Of a stretch of DNA of 64,000 nucleotides, positions 23,605 to 33,006 are shown piece by piece. Within the stretch, counting starts at the first letter, position 1; each line of letters begins with the position of its first letter. Source of the stretch: Clostridium_AM sp900759715. GTDB lineage: Bacteria; Bacillota; Clostridia; Clostridiales; Clostridiaceae. Below the pieces are notes generated by a model. It searched no databases, had not been told where the DNA came from, and worked only from the letters and a program-made list of their open reading frames with translations. The translations under genes and the position numbers were made by a program. Location of the stretch: the NCBI GenBank assembly GCA_900759715.1, contig CAAEXF010000132.1:1-64000 (forward strand), in the 5' to 3' direction.

Positions 23605-24627
23605 CTACATTTCTATAAATTTTTCTGACCCTTTAAGAACAAGTTTTGGCATAAGAGTAATATTTTTTACTTCAGGGTCTTGTTTGCCCTTTAAATTTTC
23701 TACTAAAATCTTCATAGAAGCTATACCTAATTCTGTTGTAGGTCCATCTATAAAGCTGATATTCATACCTAGAGAATTTAGTATGTCTACTTTATCAAAT
23801 CCCACTATTGCAATATCCTCAGGTATTCTTAACTTATGATTGCGAATTGCTTTAACACATCCAACTGTCATTTTGTTACTAGATATAAAAATAGCCGTTG
23901 GTCTATCTTCCATCTCTATTATTTCTTTAGTACATCTATAGGCTGATTCTTGTCCATAATCTCCAAACAAAATATACTTATCATCAATGTCTATATTATT
24001 AGCAGCTAAAGCTTTTTTATATCCTATTAGCCTATTTTGTGCCCCATCAGAATTCATACGACCAGTAATTATAGCTATTTTTTTATGGCCAGCCTTTATT
24101 AGTGCTTCCGTACCATCAAATGCGCCTTTTATATTATCAACAAAAACTCCGCTAAAATCTGAATGCTTTACATGTCCATCTAACAAGACTACAGGAATTC
24201 CTAATTGTTCAATTGTCTTTAAATACTCACCATTCTGATCGTCCTCCACAGATGTTGGAGCAATTATTATTCCCCGAATTCTCTGTTCTTTTAAAAGCTT
24301 TAAAGCTTTTAATTCTTTTTGTATATTTTCATCAGTATTACAAAGAATTATATTTAATCCACATTCATCTGCTACCTGACTAATACCTTTTATAACTTCA
24401 CCATAAAATTGATTATTTATTTCTGGTATTAGTACTCCTATAGTATTGGTCTTGCTTTTAGATAAACTTCTTGCTATAGCGCTTGGAGTGTAGTTTAATT
24501 CTTCAATTGCTTTTAATACCCTAATCTTGGTTTCTTTTTTTACATATCCAGAATCATTTAAAACTCTAGATACTGTAGTCAAAGATACTCCCGCTTTTCC
24601 AGCAATATCATTAATTGTTGCTGACAC
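23605..24627 (-). CDS. LacI-family transcriptional regulator
   Basis: 340 aa. HTH at residues 3-25 (INDIAGKAGVSLTTVSRVLN) with the hinge helix SAIARSLSKSKT, then a periplasmic-binding-protein-like effector domain (TIGVLIPEINNQFYGEVIKG; GRMNSDGAQNRLIGYKKAL). The start is GTG 24627 with GAGGG upstream. One matching operator lies in its own leader and one in front of nupOPQ, which suggests it represses both. A ribonucleoside or ribose effector is likely from context, not proved. Confidence 0.87.
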   Translation of the reverse strand: MSATINDIAGKAGVSLTTVSRVLNDSGYVKKETKIRVLKAIEELNYTPSAIARSLSKSKTNTIGVLIPEINNQFYGEVIKGISQVADECGLNIILCNTDENIQKELKALKLLKEQRIRGIIIAPTSVEDDQNGEYLKTIEQLGIPVVLLDGHVKHSDFSGVFVDNIKGAFDGTEALIKAGHKKIAIITGRMNSDGAQNRLIGYKKALAANNIDIDDKYILFGDYGQESAYRCTKEIIEMEDRPTAIFISSNKMTVGCVKAIRNHKLRIPEDIAIVGFDKVDILNSLGMNISFIDGPTTELGIASMKILVENLKGKQDPEVKNITLMPKLVLKGSEKFIEM

Positions 24628-24693
24628 TTAAATACCCTCATTTCCAATTATGAAATTTAGTTTATTTATTATTATTCATATTTCATAAATTAA

Positions 24694-24711
24694 TATGTTA
24701 GCGCTTACATA
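24694..24711. promoter_or_regulatory. LacI-family operator upstream of the regulator gene
   Basis: TATGTTAGCGCTTACATA, a near palindrome with the central AGCGCT typical of LacI-family sites. It differs by one base from the copy at 23548-23565. Confidence 0.78.
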
Positions 24712-24873
24712 TTTAATATACAACATGTTACGACAAAGTTCAATACAATTTTTTTTAAATCATATAAAATTTATTCATAATATATACTATTCTAAGGCCT
24801 CTTTATAATAATTATTACATTTTATATATACAATAATAACGGAAACTCTTTTTCCATTTTTCAAAGGAGTACA

Positions 24874-24966
24874 CGCTGTGTAAGCGACCATATCAAAATC
24901 TTTGATTTTGTATGTCTGCTTAACCGATTCACACAAAATCGGAGATTTTGGTTCTCTGCTTAAATG
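24874..24966. repeat. Dispersed repeat element R4 (interior module)
   Basis: About 43 bases (24921-24963, reverse orientation) match the interior of element R1 at 34091-34133: both contain AAGCAGAGA, CCAAAATCT, GATTTTGTG and GAATCG. Two small hairpins with CAAAATC/GATTTTG arms are visible. The remainder of 24712-25150 contains only AT-rich sequence with no gene. Confidence 0.6.
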
Positions 24967-25153
24967 ACATATGTCCTTTCTATAATTTTACAATTTATAT
25001 TTATCTATTTCAATACCCTAAGCACTTATAAAAAAAATAATAAGTAATTACTGCGAAAAATATATTAATAACTTAAGTTGTTATTTCTTTAAACTGTCTA
25101 AAATTATATACAAATTATAGCCAAATACTTCTCCAAAATTACTATATATATGA

Positions 25154-25182
25154 TATAATAAAATGTAATTCTATTTTACATT
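25154..25182 (+). promoter_or_regulatory. Extended -10 promoter and inverted repeat before the helicase gene
   Basis: TGATATAAT (25151-25159) is a TGn extended -10. AATGTAA (25162-25168) and TTACATT (25176-25182) form a perfect inverted repeat at the start-site region, possibly an operator. The -35 is poor. Confidence 0.5.
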
Positions 25183-25198
25183 AATTGGAGGTTTTATT

Positions 25199-28100
25199 TT
25201 GAGTACACAAGACAAAATAAGAAACATATTTTTATATTTACTCAGTATTAAAAATATGGACAAGAAAATAATACGGGATGTTTCAAAATATGAAAAAGTA
25301 ATTGCTGAAACTGACCTTCTTAATAAAAAAGGATGTATTTTAAACAAAAAAGACGATGAAAATTGGCTATATGTAAATAAAGACTGCAGTGAACTATATA
25401 ATATCCTTTTTAAAATATACTCTACGCTAGAAAAAAATAGTGAAGACTTAGAGATAGTTTGGGGACATAGTATTTTAAGCTGGGAAGTAAATAATGAAAA
25501 AATACTTCACCCTATATTTACAACAAAGATGTCTTTAAACTTTGATGCAAGAAACGCTGTTTTCAGCTTAGCTCCTTATAATAATATTACTAATTTAGAG
25601 ATTGGTATTTTAGAAGGGCTAGACCTACCTAATTTACATAAAATATTAGATTTAAATTTAGAGGTAAAAAATTCTGGAGTGGATGTTCTAAGTACTAGTG
25701 AAGCTCACGATATTTCAACAAGACTTTTAAACTGTTTAAACAAAGAATGCATAACAAATGTAGTAAATGAAAGTCTTATATCTTTATCTTCATTAGATAT
25801 ATCTACTACTCCCGTAATTTATAATGCTCCATGCATAATACTTAGAAACATCGATACAAGACTTTGGGATTCAGAATTAAATAATATACTAGATTATATA
25901 GATGAAGGAAACCCTATTCCTAAAGCTGTGGAAGCTTTAGTTAAAGAAAGTGGTGCTACAGAAAATAATTTAAATAATAGAGAATGGGATCTTGTCGGTA
26001 ATGATGTATTATTCCCTCTCCCAGCCAACGAAGAACAAGAGGAAATAACAAGAAGACTTGCTCAAAATTTTGGTGTTGTTGTTCAAGGTCCTCCTGGAAC
26101 TGGTAAAAGCCATACTATTGCAAATTTAATATGCCATCTTATGGCCCATGGAAAAAGAATCCTTGTTACCAGCCAGACGGATAAAGCTTTAAAAGTTCTA
26201 TCTGATAAAATACCGGATGAAATAAAATCTTTATGCATAAGCTTGCTTGGCAGCGATGCAAAAGCTTTAAAAGACCTTGATGAATCTGTAAGAAAGATTA
26301 CAGAAAATTTATCCTTAGATTCTAATGCTCTTTTAAAGGAAGTTGTTCCACTAGAAGAAGAGCTTAAAAAATGTAGAGAACACATAGTAAACCTTATGCA
26401 TGATTTGAAAGAAGCTGAGTCTTTCGAAAATAAAACTGTAAATTACAAAAATGAAACCTTTACTCTTACAGAACTTTCAAGATGGATAAGGGAAAATAGC
26501 TCCGTTTATTCTTGGATAGATGATGAAATACAGATAAAAACTAAATGTCCTTTATCATCAGAAGAATTCAATAGACTAATTCATCATATGAAATCAACAA
26601 AAAAGGTAGAGGTTGATAAACTTAATAAGGTAAAAGATATACTATGCAAGCTTCCATCATATGAAGAACTAAATATAAAACTTGATAAAATGAATATATT
26701 AGAATCAAATATTGAAGAGTATAGAAGAATTATTGACTTATGGAAAATTAGTATAAATAATACTAATCTCGAAGAACTATTAAGGCTATGTATTAATGCT
26801 AAAGCTAAGATTGAAGAAATTGAAAGCAGCTGGCTTAAATCAATCATGAAGTCCTATTATAATACAGAAGTCTCAAGGGAGTTCTGGCCTGATGTTATAT
26901 TAAATATAAACAACCACATAAAACAAATTAATGTTATAAAACAAATTATTAATTCACATAACATAAAGATTCCAAGCAATTTGGATATATATAAACTTCA
27001 AACAGATTTTCAAGTTATTTCTAAATACATAGAATCTAAAGGTAAACCTAGTGCTATGTTTAAGCTCCTTCATAATAATGTAAATTATATATTGGAAAGC
27101 TGCGAAGTGGATTATAGGCCTATTATATCAAAAGAGCAGTGTAATATTTTCAATAAATTCTTAGAAAAAGAGCTTTTAGAAAGAAGCTTAAAAAACTTAT
27201 GGAACAATACTGTTAAAGAATATGGTGGAAAACTCGTAAATAATTCCGATAGCAATTTTCTAAATGTTATTGCGGAAAATGTATTAGAAATAGAAGCTAT
27301 TATAAACTGGGAAGAAGAGTATGTAAATTCAATTAATAAGCTTATAGAAGGTATTAAACTTCCTATTGAATTAAATCTTTGTAAAAAAGATTCAATAAAC
27401 TGCCTATTAAAAGGACTTCAATCTATTAAGTGTATAAGAGAATATGAAGACTTGAGTAAATATACTGAAAATATAAGAAAAATGTTTTTAAATAATGAGT
27501 TATTAAATGAAGCATCTGATTGGATAGCTGAGTATGACAAAACAAAGGTTAGAAAATTATATGATAACCTATGGCAGTTAAGGGAACTTAAAGATACTGG
27601 TGATCAAATAGATAGATACTTAAATAAATTAGAAGAAACCTGTCCTTTGTTTGTAAAAAAACTATTAAATGAATGGGAAAATAATAATCTAAACCTTTTG
27701 TATAATAATTGGGAGGAAGCATGGAAATGGCGTTCAGGAAGTTCTCTATTAAATGAAGTTTATAAATTGAGTCCTGAACAAATAGAACAAGATATAGAAG
27801 CTGAAAAACTTAGAGAAAAGATGCTAATTAAAGAGATTGTAGCTAAAAAGACCTGGTATAGCCAAATAATGAGAACTACTGAATCTCAAAAAAGAAGTCT
27901 TTTCACCTGGCTAGAATCTATAAAAAGAATAGGTAAAGGTACCGGAAAGCAAGCTGCAAAATACAGAAAGCTAGCTCAAAGAGAGATGGAAAACTGTAAG
28001 GAAGTTATTCCTGTTTGGATTATGCCGTTAAATAAAGTAATCGAAAACATTAAGCTTGAAAAGAATATATTTGATGTAGTTATAGTTGATGAGAGCAGCC

Positions 28101-29299
28101 AAAGTGATATATCTGCAATAACAGCATTGTTAAGAGGTACCCGAGCAGTTATTGTAGGTGATGAATGCCAAATAAGCCCTGAAGCTATAGGAAAAGATAA
28201 TGAAATGGTGGAGAACCTTATTCATAGATATCTAAGAGATGTACCTCACAAAGAATGGTTTGATTTAAAAACAAGTTTATACCACACCGCTTTAAGAGTT
28301 TTCCCTAGTAGATTGGTCCTTAAGGAACATTTTAGGTGTGCACCTGACATTATAGGTTTCAGCAATAGCTTATGTTATTCAGATGAGATTATACCTCTTA
28401 GATGTCCTGAAAATAAGCATACCTTTAAACCAGAAGTATGTGCAATAAAGGTATCTGGTGCTAAGGACAACTCCAAAAATACAAATGAAAAAGAAGCTGA
28501 GGCTCTTGTAGAAAAAATAGTTGAATGCTGCGATGATCCAAGATACAAAGACATGACTATGGGTGTTATCTCCCTGCTTGGTGAGTCACAAAGTGAATTA
28601 ATCGAGAACTTGCTTAAAGAAAAAATAGGTATTGAAAAAATGATCGAAAGAAAATTAATATGTGGAGATGCCTATTCATTCCAAGGTGATGAAAGAGATA
28701 TCATGTTTTTATCTCTTGTTATAGCTAATAACGCAAAATTCACAGCTTTAACCAAGGAGTCTGATATAAGAAGATTCAATGTTGCAGCCAGCAGAGCTAA
28801 AAACCAAATGTTTTTATTCCATTCTGTTGATTTGGAAGATTTAAATCCTAAATGTGTAAGAGCAGAACTACTTAGTTACTGTTTGGACTCTAGCAAAAAA
28901 TATACTTTTACTTCTAAAGATGAAAATATATTAGTTTCTGGTTTTAAAAAGGATATATTTAGCCTGTTAAGGAGTAAAAATTATGATGTGAAATCCAATG
29001 TAACTATTGGCAAGTATAAAATAGACTTTGTGGTCGAGGGATTAAACAGTAGGCTTGCAATAGATTGCTGCAACGAAGATACAGCTTATGCACTAAACTG
29101 GGAGGAAATTCACAACAGACGTATGACTCTTCAGAGAGTTGGCTGGAAATTCTTTATTATAAGAGAAAGCCAATTCTACTATAAATCAGAGGAAACTATG
29201 GAAAGACTGTATTCACAATTAGACAGCTTAGGTATTAAACCAGCAGCTGATGCTGGAGCACAAGTATCTCTTGAAGAAGCTGCATATACTGTAGAATAG
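25199..29299 (+). CDS. Large SF1 (Upf1/DNA2-like) helicase with C-terminal nuclease-like domain
   Basis: 1366 aa. Walker A QGPPGTGKSHT near residues 296-305; a helical insertion of about 600 residues; then Walker B VVIVDESSQSD near 960, GDECQISPE (motif III), EHFRC, SFQGDERD near 1160 and VAASRAKNQ near 1195 (motifs IV-VI). Residues about 1250-1345 contain GKYKIDFVVEG, LAIDCCNED and QRVGWKFFIIRESQF, resembling the Vsr/REase_MTES_1575 fold attached to such helicases. The start is TTG 25199 with GGAGGT upstream. Single-gene helicase-nucleases of this form are common in defence regions; role as antiphage or DNA repair is inference. Confidence 0.82.
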   Translation: MSTQDKIRNIFLYLLSIKNMDKKIIRDVSKYEKVIAETDLLNKKGCILNKKDDENWLYVNKDCSELYNILFKIYSTLEKNSEDLEIVWGHSILSWEVNNEKILHPIFTTKMSLNFDARNAVFSLAPYNNITNLEIGILEGLDLPNLHKILDLNLEVKNSGVDVLSTSEAHDISTRLLNCLNKECITNVVNESLISLSSLDISTTPVIYNAPCIILRNIDTRLWDSELNNILDYIDEGNPIPKAVEALVKESGATENNLNNREWDLVGNDVLFPLPANEEQEEITRRLAQNFGVVVQGPPGTGKSHTIANLICHLMAHGKRILVTSQTDKALKVLSDKIPDEIKSLCISLLGSDAKALKDLDESVRKITENLSLDSNALLKEVVPLEEELKKCREHIVNLMHDLKEAESFENKTVNYKNETFTLTELSRWIRENSSVYSWIDDEIQIKTKCPLSSEEFNRLIHHMKSTKKVEVDKLNKVKDILCKLPSYEELNIKLDKMNILESNIEEYRRIIDLWKISINNTNLEELLRLCINAKAKIEEIESSWLKSIMKSYYNTEVSREFWPDVILNINNHIKQINVIKQIINSHNIKIPSNLDIYKLQTDFQVISKYIESKGKPSAMFKLLHNNVNYILESCEVDYRPIISKEQCNIFNKFLEKELLERSLKNLWNNTVKEYGGKLVNNSDSNFLNVIAENVLEIEAIINWEEEYVNSINKLIEGIKLPIELNLCKKDSINCLLKGLQSIKCIREYEDLSKYTENIRKMFLNNELLNEASDWIAEYDKTKVRKLYDNLWQLRELKDTGDQIDRYLNKLEETCPLFVKKLLNEWENNNLNLLYNNWEEAWKWRSGSSLLNEVYKLSPEQIEQDIEAEKLREKMLIKEIVAKKTWYSQIMRTTESQKRSLFTWLESIKRIGKGTGKQAAKYRKLAQREMENCKEVIPVWIMPLNKVIENIKLEKNIFDVVIVDESSQSDISAITALLRGTRAVIVGDECQISPEAIGKDNEMVENLIHRYLRDVPHKEWFDLKTSLYHTALRVFPSRLVLKEHFRCAPDIIGFSNSLCYSDEIIPLRCPENKHTFKPEVCAIKVSGAKDNSKNTNEKEAEALVEKIVECCDDPRYKDMTMGVISLLGESQSELIENLLKEKIGIEKMIERKLICGDAYSFQGDERDIMFLSLVIANNAKFTALTKESDIRRFNVAASRAKNQMFLFHSVDLEDLNPKCVRAELLSYCLDSSKKYTFTSKDENILVSGFKKDIFSLLRSKNYDVKSNVTIGKYKIDFVVEGLNSRLAIDCCNEDTAYALNWEEIHNRRMTLQRVGWKFFIIRESQFYYKSEETMERLYSQLDSLGIKPAADAGAQVSLEEAAYTVE

Positions 29300-29314
29300 T
29301 TTTACTTATATAAC

Positions 29315-29346
29315 AAAGACCTGAAAACTACGGTTTCCAGGTCTTT
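29315..29346. terminator. Bidirectional terminator between helicase and purine permease
   Basis: AAAGACCTGAAAAC and GTTTCCAGGTCTTT pair with one mismatch around a TACG loop. It serves both convergent genes. Confidence 0.85.
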
Positions 29347-29364
29347 CTATTCTAAATTATTCCA

Positions 29365-30654
29365 TTATACGAAAAACTTAAGTATAAACAATGCCGCTAT
29401 TATATACGTAGTTATTGTTACATCTTTTCCTTTACCTACTAGTACCTTTAATGCTACATATGATACTATTCCAAAAATAAGACCATCAGAAATACTGTAA
29501 GCTAAAGGCATCATAATAATTGTTAAAAAAGCTGGTATAGCTTCTGTAAAATCTGTTAAGTCTAGTTCCTTTATTGGTGATAACATAAATAGTCCCACTA
29601 GTATTAATGCTGGTGCTGTTGCTGCTGATGGTATCATGAGGAATAAAGGTGATATGAACAAAGCAAGCATAAACATTACAGCAGTTGACACAGCTGTTAG
29701 TCCTGTTTTCCCCCCTGCTGCAACACCTGAAGCGCTTTCTACATAAGTACACACTGTACTAGTACCAAAACATGCTCCTAACGTAGTTCCTATAGCATCT
29801 GACATCAATGCTTCTTTTGCTCTTGGAACATTTCCCTTTTCGTCTAACATTCCAGCTTTTGTTGCAACACCAACTAAAGTTCCGATTGTATCAAACATAT
29901 CCATAAACAATAAAGTAAACAATGCTATAAACATATCTGAGGTAAAAATATGATTCCATTCAAACTTTAAGAATATTGGGCTAATGCTTGGAGGCATGCT
30001 AAAAACTGCATTTGGAAGTTTTGTTATTCCCATAGGTATTCCTATAATCGTTGTAACAACTATACCTATAAGTAATGCTCCCTTTATATCTCTCGCTAAT
30101 AACACTCCAGTTAAGATAATACCTATTATAGCAAGTAATGCTGTTCCGCTGGTTACATTTCCTAATGCCACTATTGTTCCTGACTTAGGATGTACAACTA
30201 TACCTGCGTTTTCAAGGCCTATAAATGCAATAAACAATCCTATTCCTACAGAAATTGCTTTTTTTACATTTACCGGTATTGAATCAATTATAGCTTCGCG
30301 AACATTGAATATTGTAAGAATGATAAATATAATTCCTTCCAAAAAAGCTGCTGTTAAAGCGAACTGCCATGTATGTCCCATTCCAATTACTATTGTAAAT
30401 GCAAAAAATGCATTTATCCCCATTCCTGGTGCTTGCGCAAAGGGCAATTTTGCATATATACCCATAAGCAGTGTTGATACAATTGCAGCTAATGCTGTAG
30501 CTGTGAAAACTGCACCGAAGTTCATTCCTGTTTGAGATAAAATGCTTGGGTTTACAACTAATATATAAGCCATAGTCATAAATGTGGTTATACCTGCTAA
30601 AATTTCGGTTTTTATATTAGTTTCATTTTCTCTAAGTTTAAAATATGATTCCAT
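29365..30654 (-). CDS. pbuG: NCS2/AzgA-family guanine-hypoxanthine permease
   Basis: 429 aa, 12 or more hydrophobic spans. TEILAGITTFMTMAYILVVN and QAPGMGINAFFAFT are the N-terminal hallmarks of the AzgA branch; GTSTVCTYVESASGVAAGGK is the conserved TM10-type loop. Proton-coupled uptake of purine bases at the cytoplasmic membrane. No purine riboswitch core is visible upstream, but CGAAC/GTTCG boxes at 30739 and 30834 could be purine-repressor sites. ATG 30654 has AAAGGAG upstream. Confidence 0.9.
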   Translation of the reverse strand: MESYFKLRENETNIKTEILAGITTFMTMAYILVVNPSILSQTGMNFGAVFTATALAAIVSTLLMGIYAKLPFAQAPGMGINAFFAFTIVIGMGHTWQFALTAAFLEGIIFIILTIFNVREAIIDSIPVNVKKAISVGIGLFIAFIGLENAGIVVHPKSGTIVALGNVTSGTALLAIIGIILTGVLLARDIKGALLIGIVVTTIIGIPMGITKLPNAVFSMPPSISPIFLKFEWNHIFTSDMFIALFTLLFMDMFDTIGTLVGVATKAGMLDEKGNVPRAKEALMSDAIGTTLGACFGTSTVCTYVESASGVAAGGKTGLTAVSTAVMFMLALFISPLFLMIPSAATAPALILVGLFMLSPIKELDLTDFTEAIPAFLTIIMMPLAYSISDGLIFGIVSYVALKVLVGKGKDVTITTYIIAALFILKFFV

Positions 30655-30865
30655 AAATTTCTCCTTTGTAATATTTTGTAGAATTTTTTGTCCTTGTACA
30701 TATTAGCAAAGGATTATTTAAAAGTCAACATTTTTCACGAACGTTTTAACCATAAATACTAATTATATTTTGTATTTACTCTCTAACATACTTAAATATA
30801 ATACTGTTTTTATATAATCTTATTATATAATGTTCGTATTGATTTAAACTTGTATCTATAATAAA

Positions 30866-30901
30866 AAGAGTAAGTCATATAAAATATACTGACTCACTCT
30901 T
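30866..30901 (-). terminator. Terminator of the RNase Z gene
   Basis: AAGAGTAAGTCA (30866-30877) and TGACTCACTCTT (30890-30901) form a stem with one mismatch; the minus strand then reads CTTTTTATTA. Confidence 0.75.
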
Positions 30902-30935
30902 CTTCTCATAGCATATATAAGTATCTAAACTAAAA

Positions 30936-31001
30936 AGTTAACTTATACAGAGGGATATGTTTCCAAATCTGAAGTAGATTTAAAAACTTTTTGTTAGTCT
31001 T
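30936..31001. repeat. Dispersed repeat element R3 (single arm)
   Basis: The 66 bases match the terminal arms of elements R1 and R2: AACTTATACAGAGGGATATG, then TTTCC, CTGAAG, AGATTTAAAAACTTT and AGTCTT. Only one arm is present, so it is a solo or eroded copy. Its inner end supplies the last two codons and stop of rnz. Confidence 0.8.
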
Positions 31002-31905
31002 CAAATGTTAGATGTTTAATAAGTCTGTCTTCTCCCAATACTGTGTTTGGAAAAATATTAGTCGCATTTTCAATATAATCTTCTGGAGATATTAGAGAGG
31101 GGCTGTAGTGAGTAAGCCACAATTCCTTTGCTTCTCCCTCTTTTGCTAATGTTGCAGCTTCTGAAAAAAGCATATGATTATTTTCTAATGCCTTTTCTAT
31201 ATAGCTATCTTCTCCATACATACCTTCACATATGAAAAGATCAGAATTCTTTATAAATTCCTTTAGTTCCTCTACTGGTCTCGTATCAGTACAATATGAT
31301 ATTTTTAACCCCTTTCGCTCTTCTCCTAAAACCATATCTGGAGTAAACCATCTGCCATCGCTTTGAACCTCTTCACCCTTTTGCAATCTATTCCAAAGCG
31401 TTACTGGTATTTTATTTTTAAGAGCCTTATCTTTATCAAATTTTCTAACCCTTGGCACCTCTATTGAATATGAAAAACAAGGTACTGTATGCTGAACAGA
31501 TATTATATTTATATTGAACCCATTAAGACTTTTTGAAGCCTTTCCTTGTCCATGCATCTCCAGTAAGTCAATCTTATAAGGAAGTACAGGTGCTATTACC
31601 CTAAGACCATTTACTACCTCCCATAAACCTTGTGGTCCTATTATTGTGATAGGATCTATTCTATTTGAATTAGCTATTGTGAGCAATAATCCTGGTAGTC
31701 CTGCAATATGATCTGCATGAAAATGTGTAAATAATATTGCATCTATTGATTTAAGTCCCCAACCAAGAATTTTCAAACTAACTTGAGTACCTTCACCACA
31801 ATCAATTAAAATTTTTCTACCTTTGTAGGATACAATCATAGATGTAAGACATCTATTTGGTACAGGCATGCTTCCCCCACATCCAAGTAAACAAAGATCA
31901 AGCAT
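30994..31905 (-). CDS. rnz: Ribonuclease Z (tRNA 3'-end processing)
   Basis: 303 aa metallo-beta-lactamase-fold endonuclease. LFTHFHADHIAGLPG near residues 58-72 holds the HxHxDH zinc motif; SVQHTVPCFSY near 137-147, SYCTDTRP near 206 and LWLTHYSPSL near 267 supply the remaining zinc ligands. It removes tRNA 3' trailers. The last residues (ED-stop) lie in repeat R3, so the C-terminus may have been altered when the repeat arrived, but it is beyond the catalytic core. Confidence 0.92.
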   Translation of the reverse strand: MLDLCLLGCGGSMPVPNRCLTSMIVSYKGRKILIDCGEGTQVSLKILGWGLKSIDAILFTHFHADHIAGLPGLLLTIANSNRIDPITIIGPQGLWEVVNGLRVIAPVLPYKIDLLEMHGQGKASKSLNGFNINIISVQHTVPCFSYSIEVPRVRKFDKDKALKNKIPVTLWNRLQKGEEVQSDGRWFTPDMVLGEERKGLKISYCTDTRPVEELKEFIKNSDLFICEGMYGEDSYIEKALENNHMLFSEAATLAKEGEAKELWLTHYSPSLISPEDYIENATNIFPNTVLGEDRLIKHLTFED

Positions 31906-31935
31906 AAACTTATCCCTCTTTCAAAATTAAATTAT

Positions 31936-32139
31936 TTAAACTTTATAATCATCTTTTAGCATACTGCATGCATTAGCTTCTATTTTATGTCCACCTATAG
32001 TACAGTTGCCATCTTTATCCTCTTTAATCTCTTCTGAAATAATTCCATTTTCAATTATTGTTTTGCCAGCATTAACAATGTAGTTACTTGGTAAATCTCC
32101 CAAATCTATTTTTGAATCTTTTTTATAATTTTTACTCAT
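31936..32139 (-). CDS. Hypothetical small protein, 67 aa
   Basis: Not recognised. ATG 32139 with AAGGAG ten bases upstream. Polar protein with two Cys-free strands, then NCTIGGHKIEANACSML with two cysteines. Lies between rnz and an XRE regulator in the same direction, 30 bases before rnz, so it may be cotranscribed. Confidence 0.55.
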   Translation of the reverse strand: MSKNYKKDSKIDLGDLPSNYIVNAGKTIIENGIISEEIKEDKDGNCTIGGHKIEANACSMLKDDYKV

Positions 32140-32217
32140 AATAAATCAACTCCTTCTAATATTAGATTTTCCGCTGAAAAATGTTTTATACTATTAAGGA
32201 TTTTTTATTTAATAAAA

Positions 32218-32251
32218 TAAAGCTGCATTTTATTTTTATACTGCAGCTTTA
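32218..32251 (-). terminator. Terminator of the XRE regulator
   Basis: TAAAGCTGCA (32218-32227) and TGCAGCTTTA (32242-32251) form a perfect ten-base stem; the minus strand continues with a T-rich run. Confidence 0.8.
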
Positions 32252-32274
32252 CACATATATTTCCTATTAGCTTT

Positions 32275-32496
32275 CTAAGCGCTTATTATCAAATCATCAA
32301 CTTTACATCCCAGTACTCTTGCAAGGACAACCACTTTATCAAAACTCGGATTTCTCTTATCCCCTCTCTCAAGTTCTTCCAAATAAGATTTTGAAATAGA
32401 AGTTTTATACTTTTTGTTTTTCGTGAGATTTTGAATGTCCAAGGTTGTATATCCCAGTCTTAGTCTAATTTCACGAATTTTTTTGCCATTTAACAT
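32275..32496 (-). CDS. Small XRE-family regulator
   Basis: 73 aa, essentially a single HTH domain (KIREIRLRLGYTTLDIQNLT then SISKSYLEELERGDKRNPSF). No effector domain. ATG 32496 begins just past GGGGG in the leader. A TTTAGAACAA/TTGTCCTAAA inverted repeat (32579-32600) lies between it and the divergent 56-aa gene and is a likely binding site. Confidence 0.8.
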   Translation of the reverse strand: MLNGKKIREIRLRLGYTTLDIQNLTKNKKYKTSISKSYLEELERGDKRNPSFDKVVVLARVLGCKVDDLIISA

Positions 32497-32578
32497 AAGA
32501 AAACCCCCTATTCAGTTATGAAAATCCTTAATGTAATTATAACTCTTTTTTATTAAAAATTATAGCAAATTTTACTAT

Positions 32579-32600
32579 TTTAGAACAACCTTGTCCTAAA
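32579..32600. promoter_or_regulatory. Candidate operator of the XRE regulator
   Basis: TTTAGAACAA, two bases, TTGTCCTAAA: inverted repeat with a single mismatch in the middle of the divergent intergenic region. Confidence 0.5.
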
Positions 32601-32667
32601 TAAAAGAATATATTTTAAGCCAAAAGGGTAAATTATTATTGTATATAATTTATGTGGAGGTGCTCAA

Positions 32668-32838
32668 ATGGATAACAATAAAAGCCACTTAAAGACAGAC
32701 CAAAAATCCAATGCTGAACTTAGAAAAATGTACCCAAAAGATGGTGCTAATATAGGAATAATAAATGCTGAAAAAATTGGTTCCCACGAAAACGGCAACA
32801 AATTTACCAAACGTTCCAAACTATCACACAATCAATAA
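32668..32838 (+). CDS. Hypothetical small polar protein, 56 aa
   Basis: ATG 32668 has GGAGGT six bases upstream; stop at 32836. Rich in Asn, Lys and Ser with no hydrophobic core (DNNKSHLKTDQKSN; NAEKIGSHENGNKF), so probably disordered. It is followed by a clear terminator, hence a monocistronic unit divergent from the XRE gene. Composition recalls small spore-associated proteins, but that is a guess. Confidence 0.55.
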   Translation: MDNNKSHLKTDQKSNAELRKMYPKDGANIGIINAEKIGSHENGNKFTKRSKLSHNQ

Positions 32839-32903
32839 ACCTTGCTATATATAACATAATGTATTGCTATTCGTATATAATATGTATTTACCTCCAAGAT
32901 ATA

Positions 32904-32935
32904 GGATATACTTAAAAAAGTATGTCCTTTGTTTT
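32904..32935 (+). terminator. Terminator of the 56-aa gene
   Basis: GGATATACTT (32904-32913) and AAGTATGTCC (32918-32927) pair with one G-U, followed by TTTGTTTTT. Confidence 0.78.
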
Positions 32936-32971
32936 TCTATTCCTCTGCAGACATATTCTACTTTTTTGTAG

Positions 32972-32977
32972 TATAAT
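32972..32977 (+). promoter_or_regulatory. -10 box of birA
   Basis: TATAAT 30 bases ahead of the birA start. The -35 is poorly conserved. Confidence 0.45.
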
Positions 32978-33006
32978 GTATTAGACAAAATAAAGAGGTG
33001 GTTTTT

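Noticed and set aside
30655..30860. Purine riboswitch upstream of pbuG
   Set aside because: The conserved loop sequences and three-way junction are absent.
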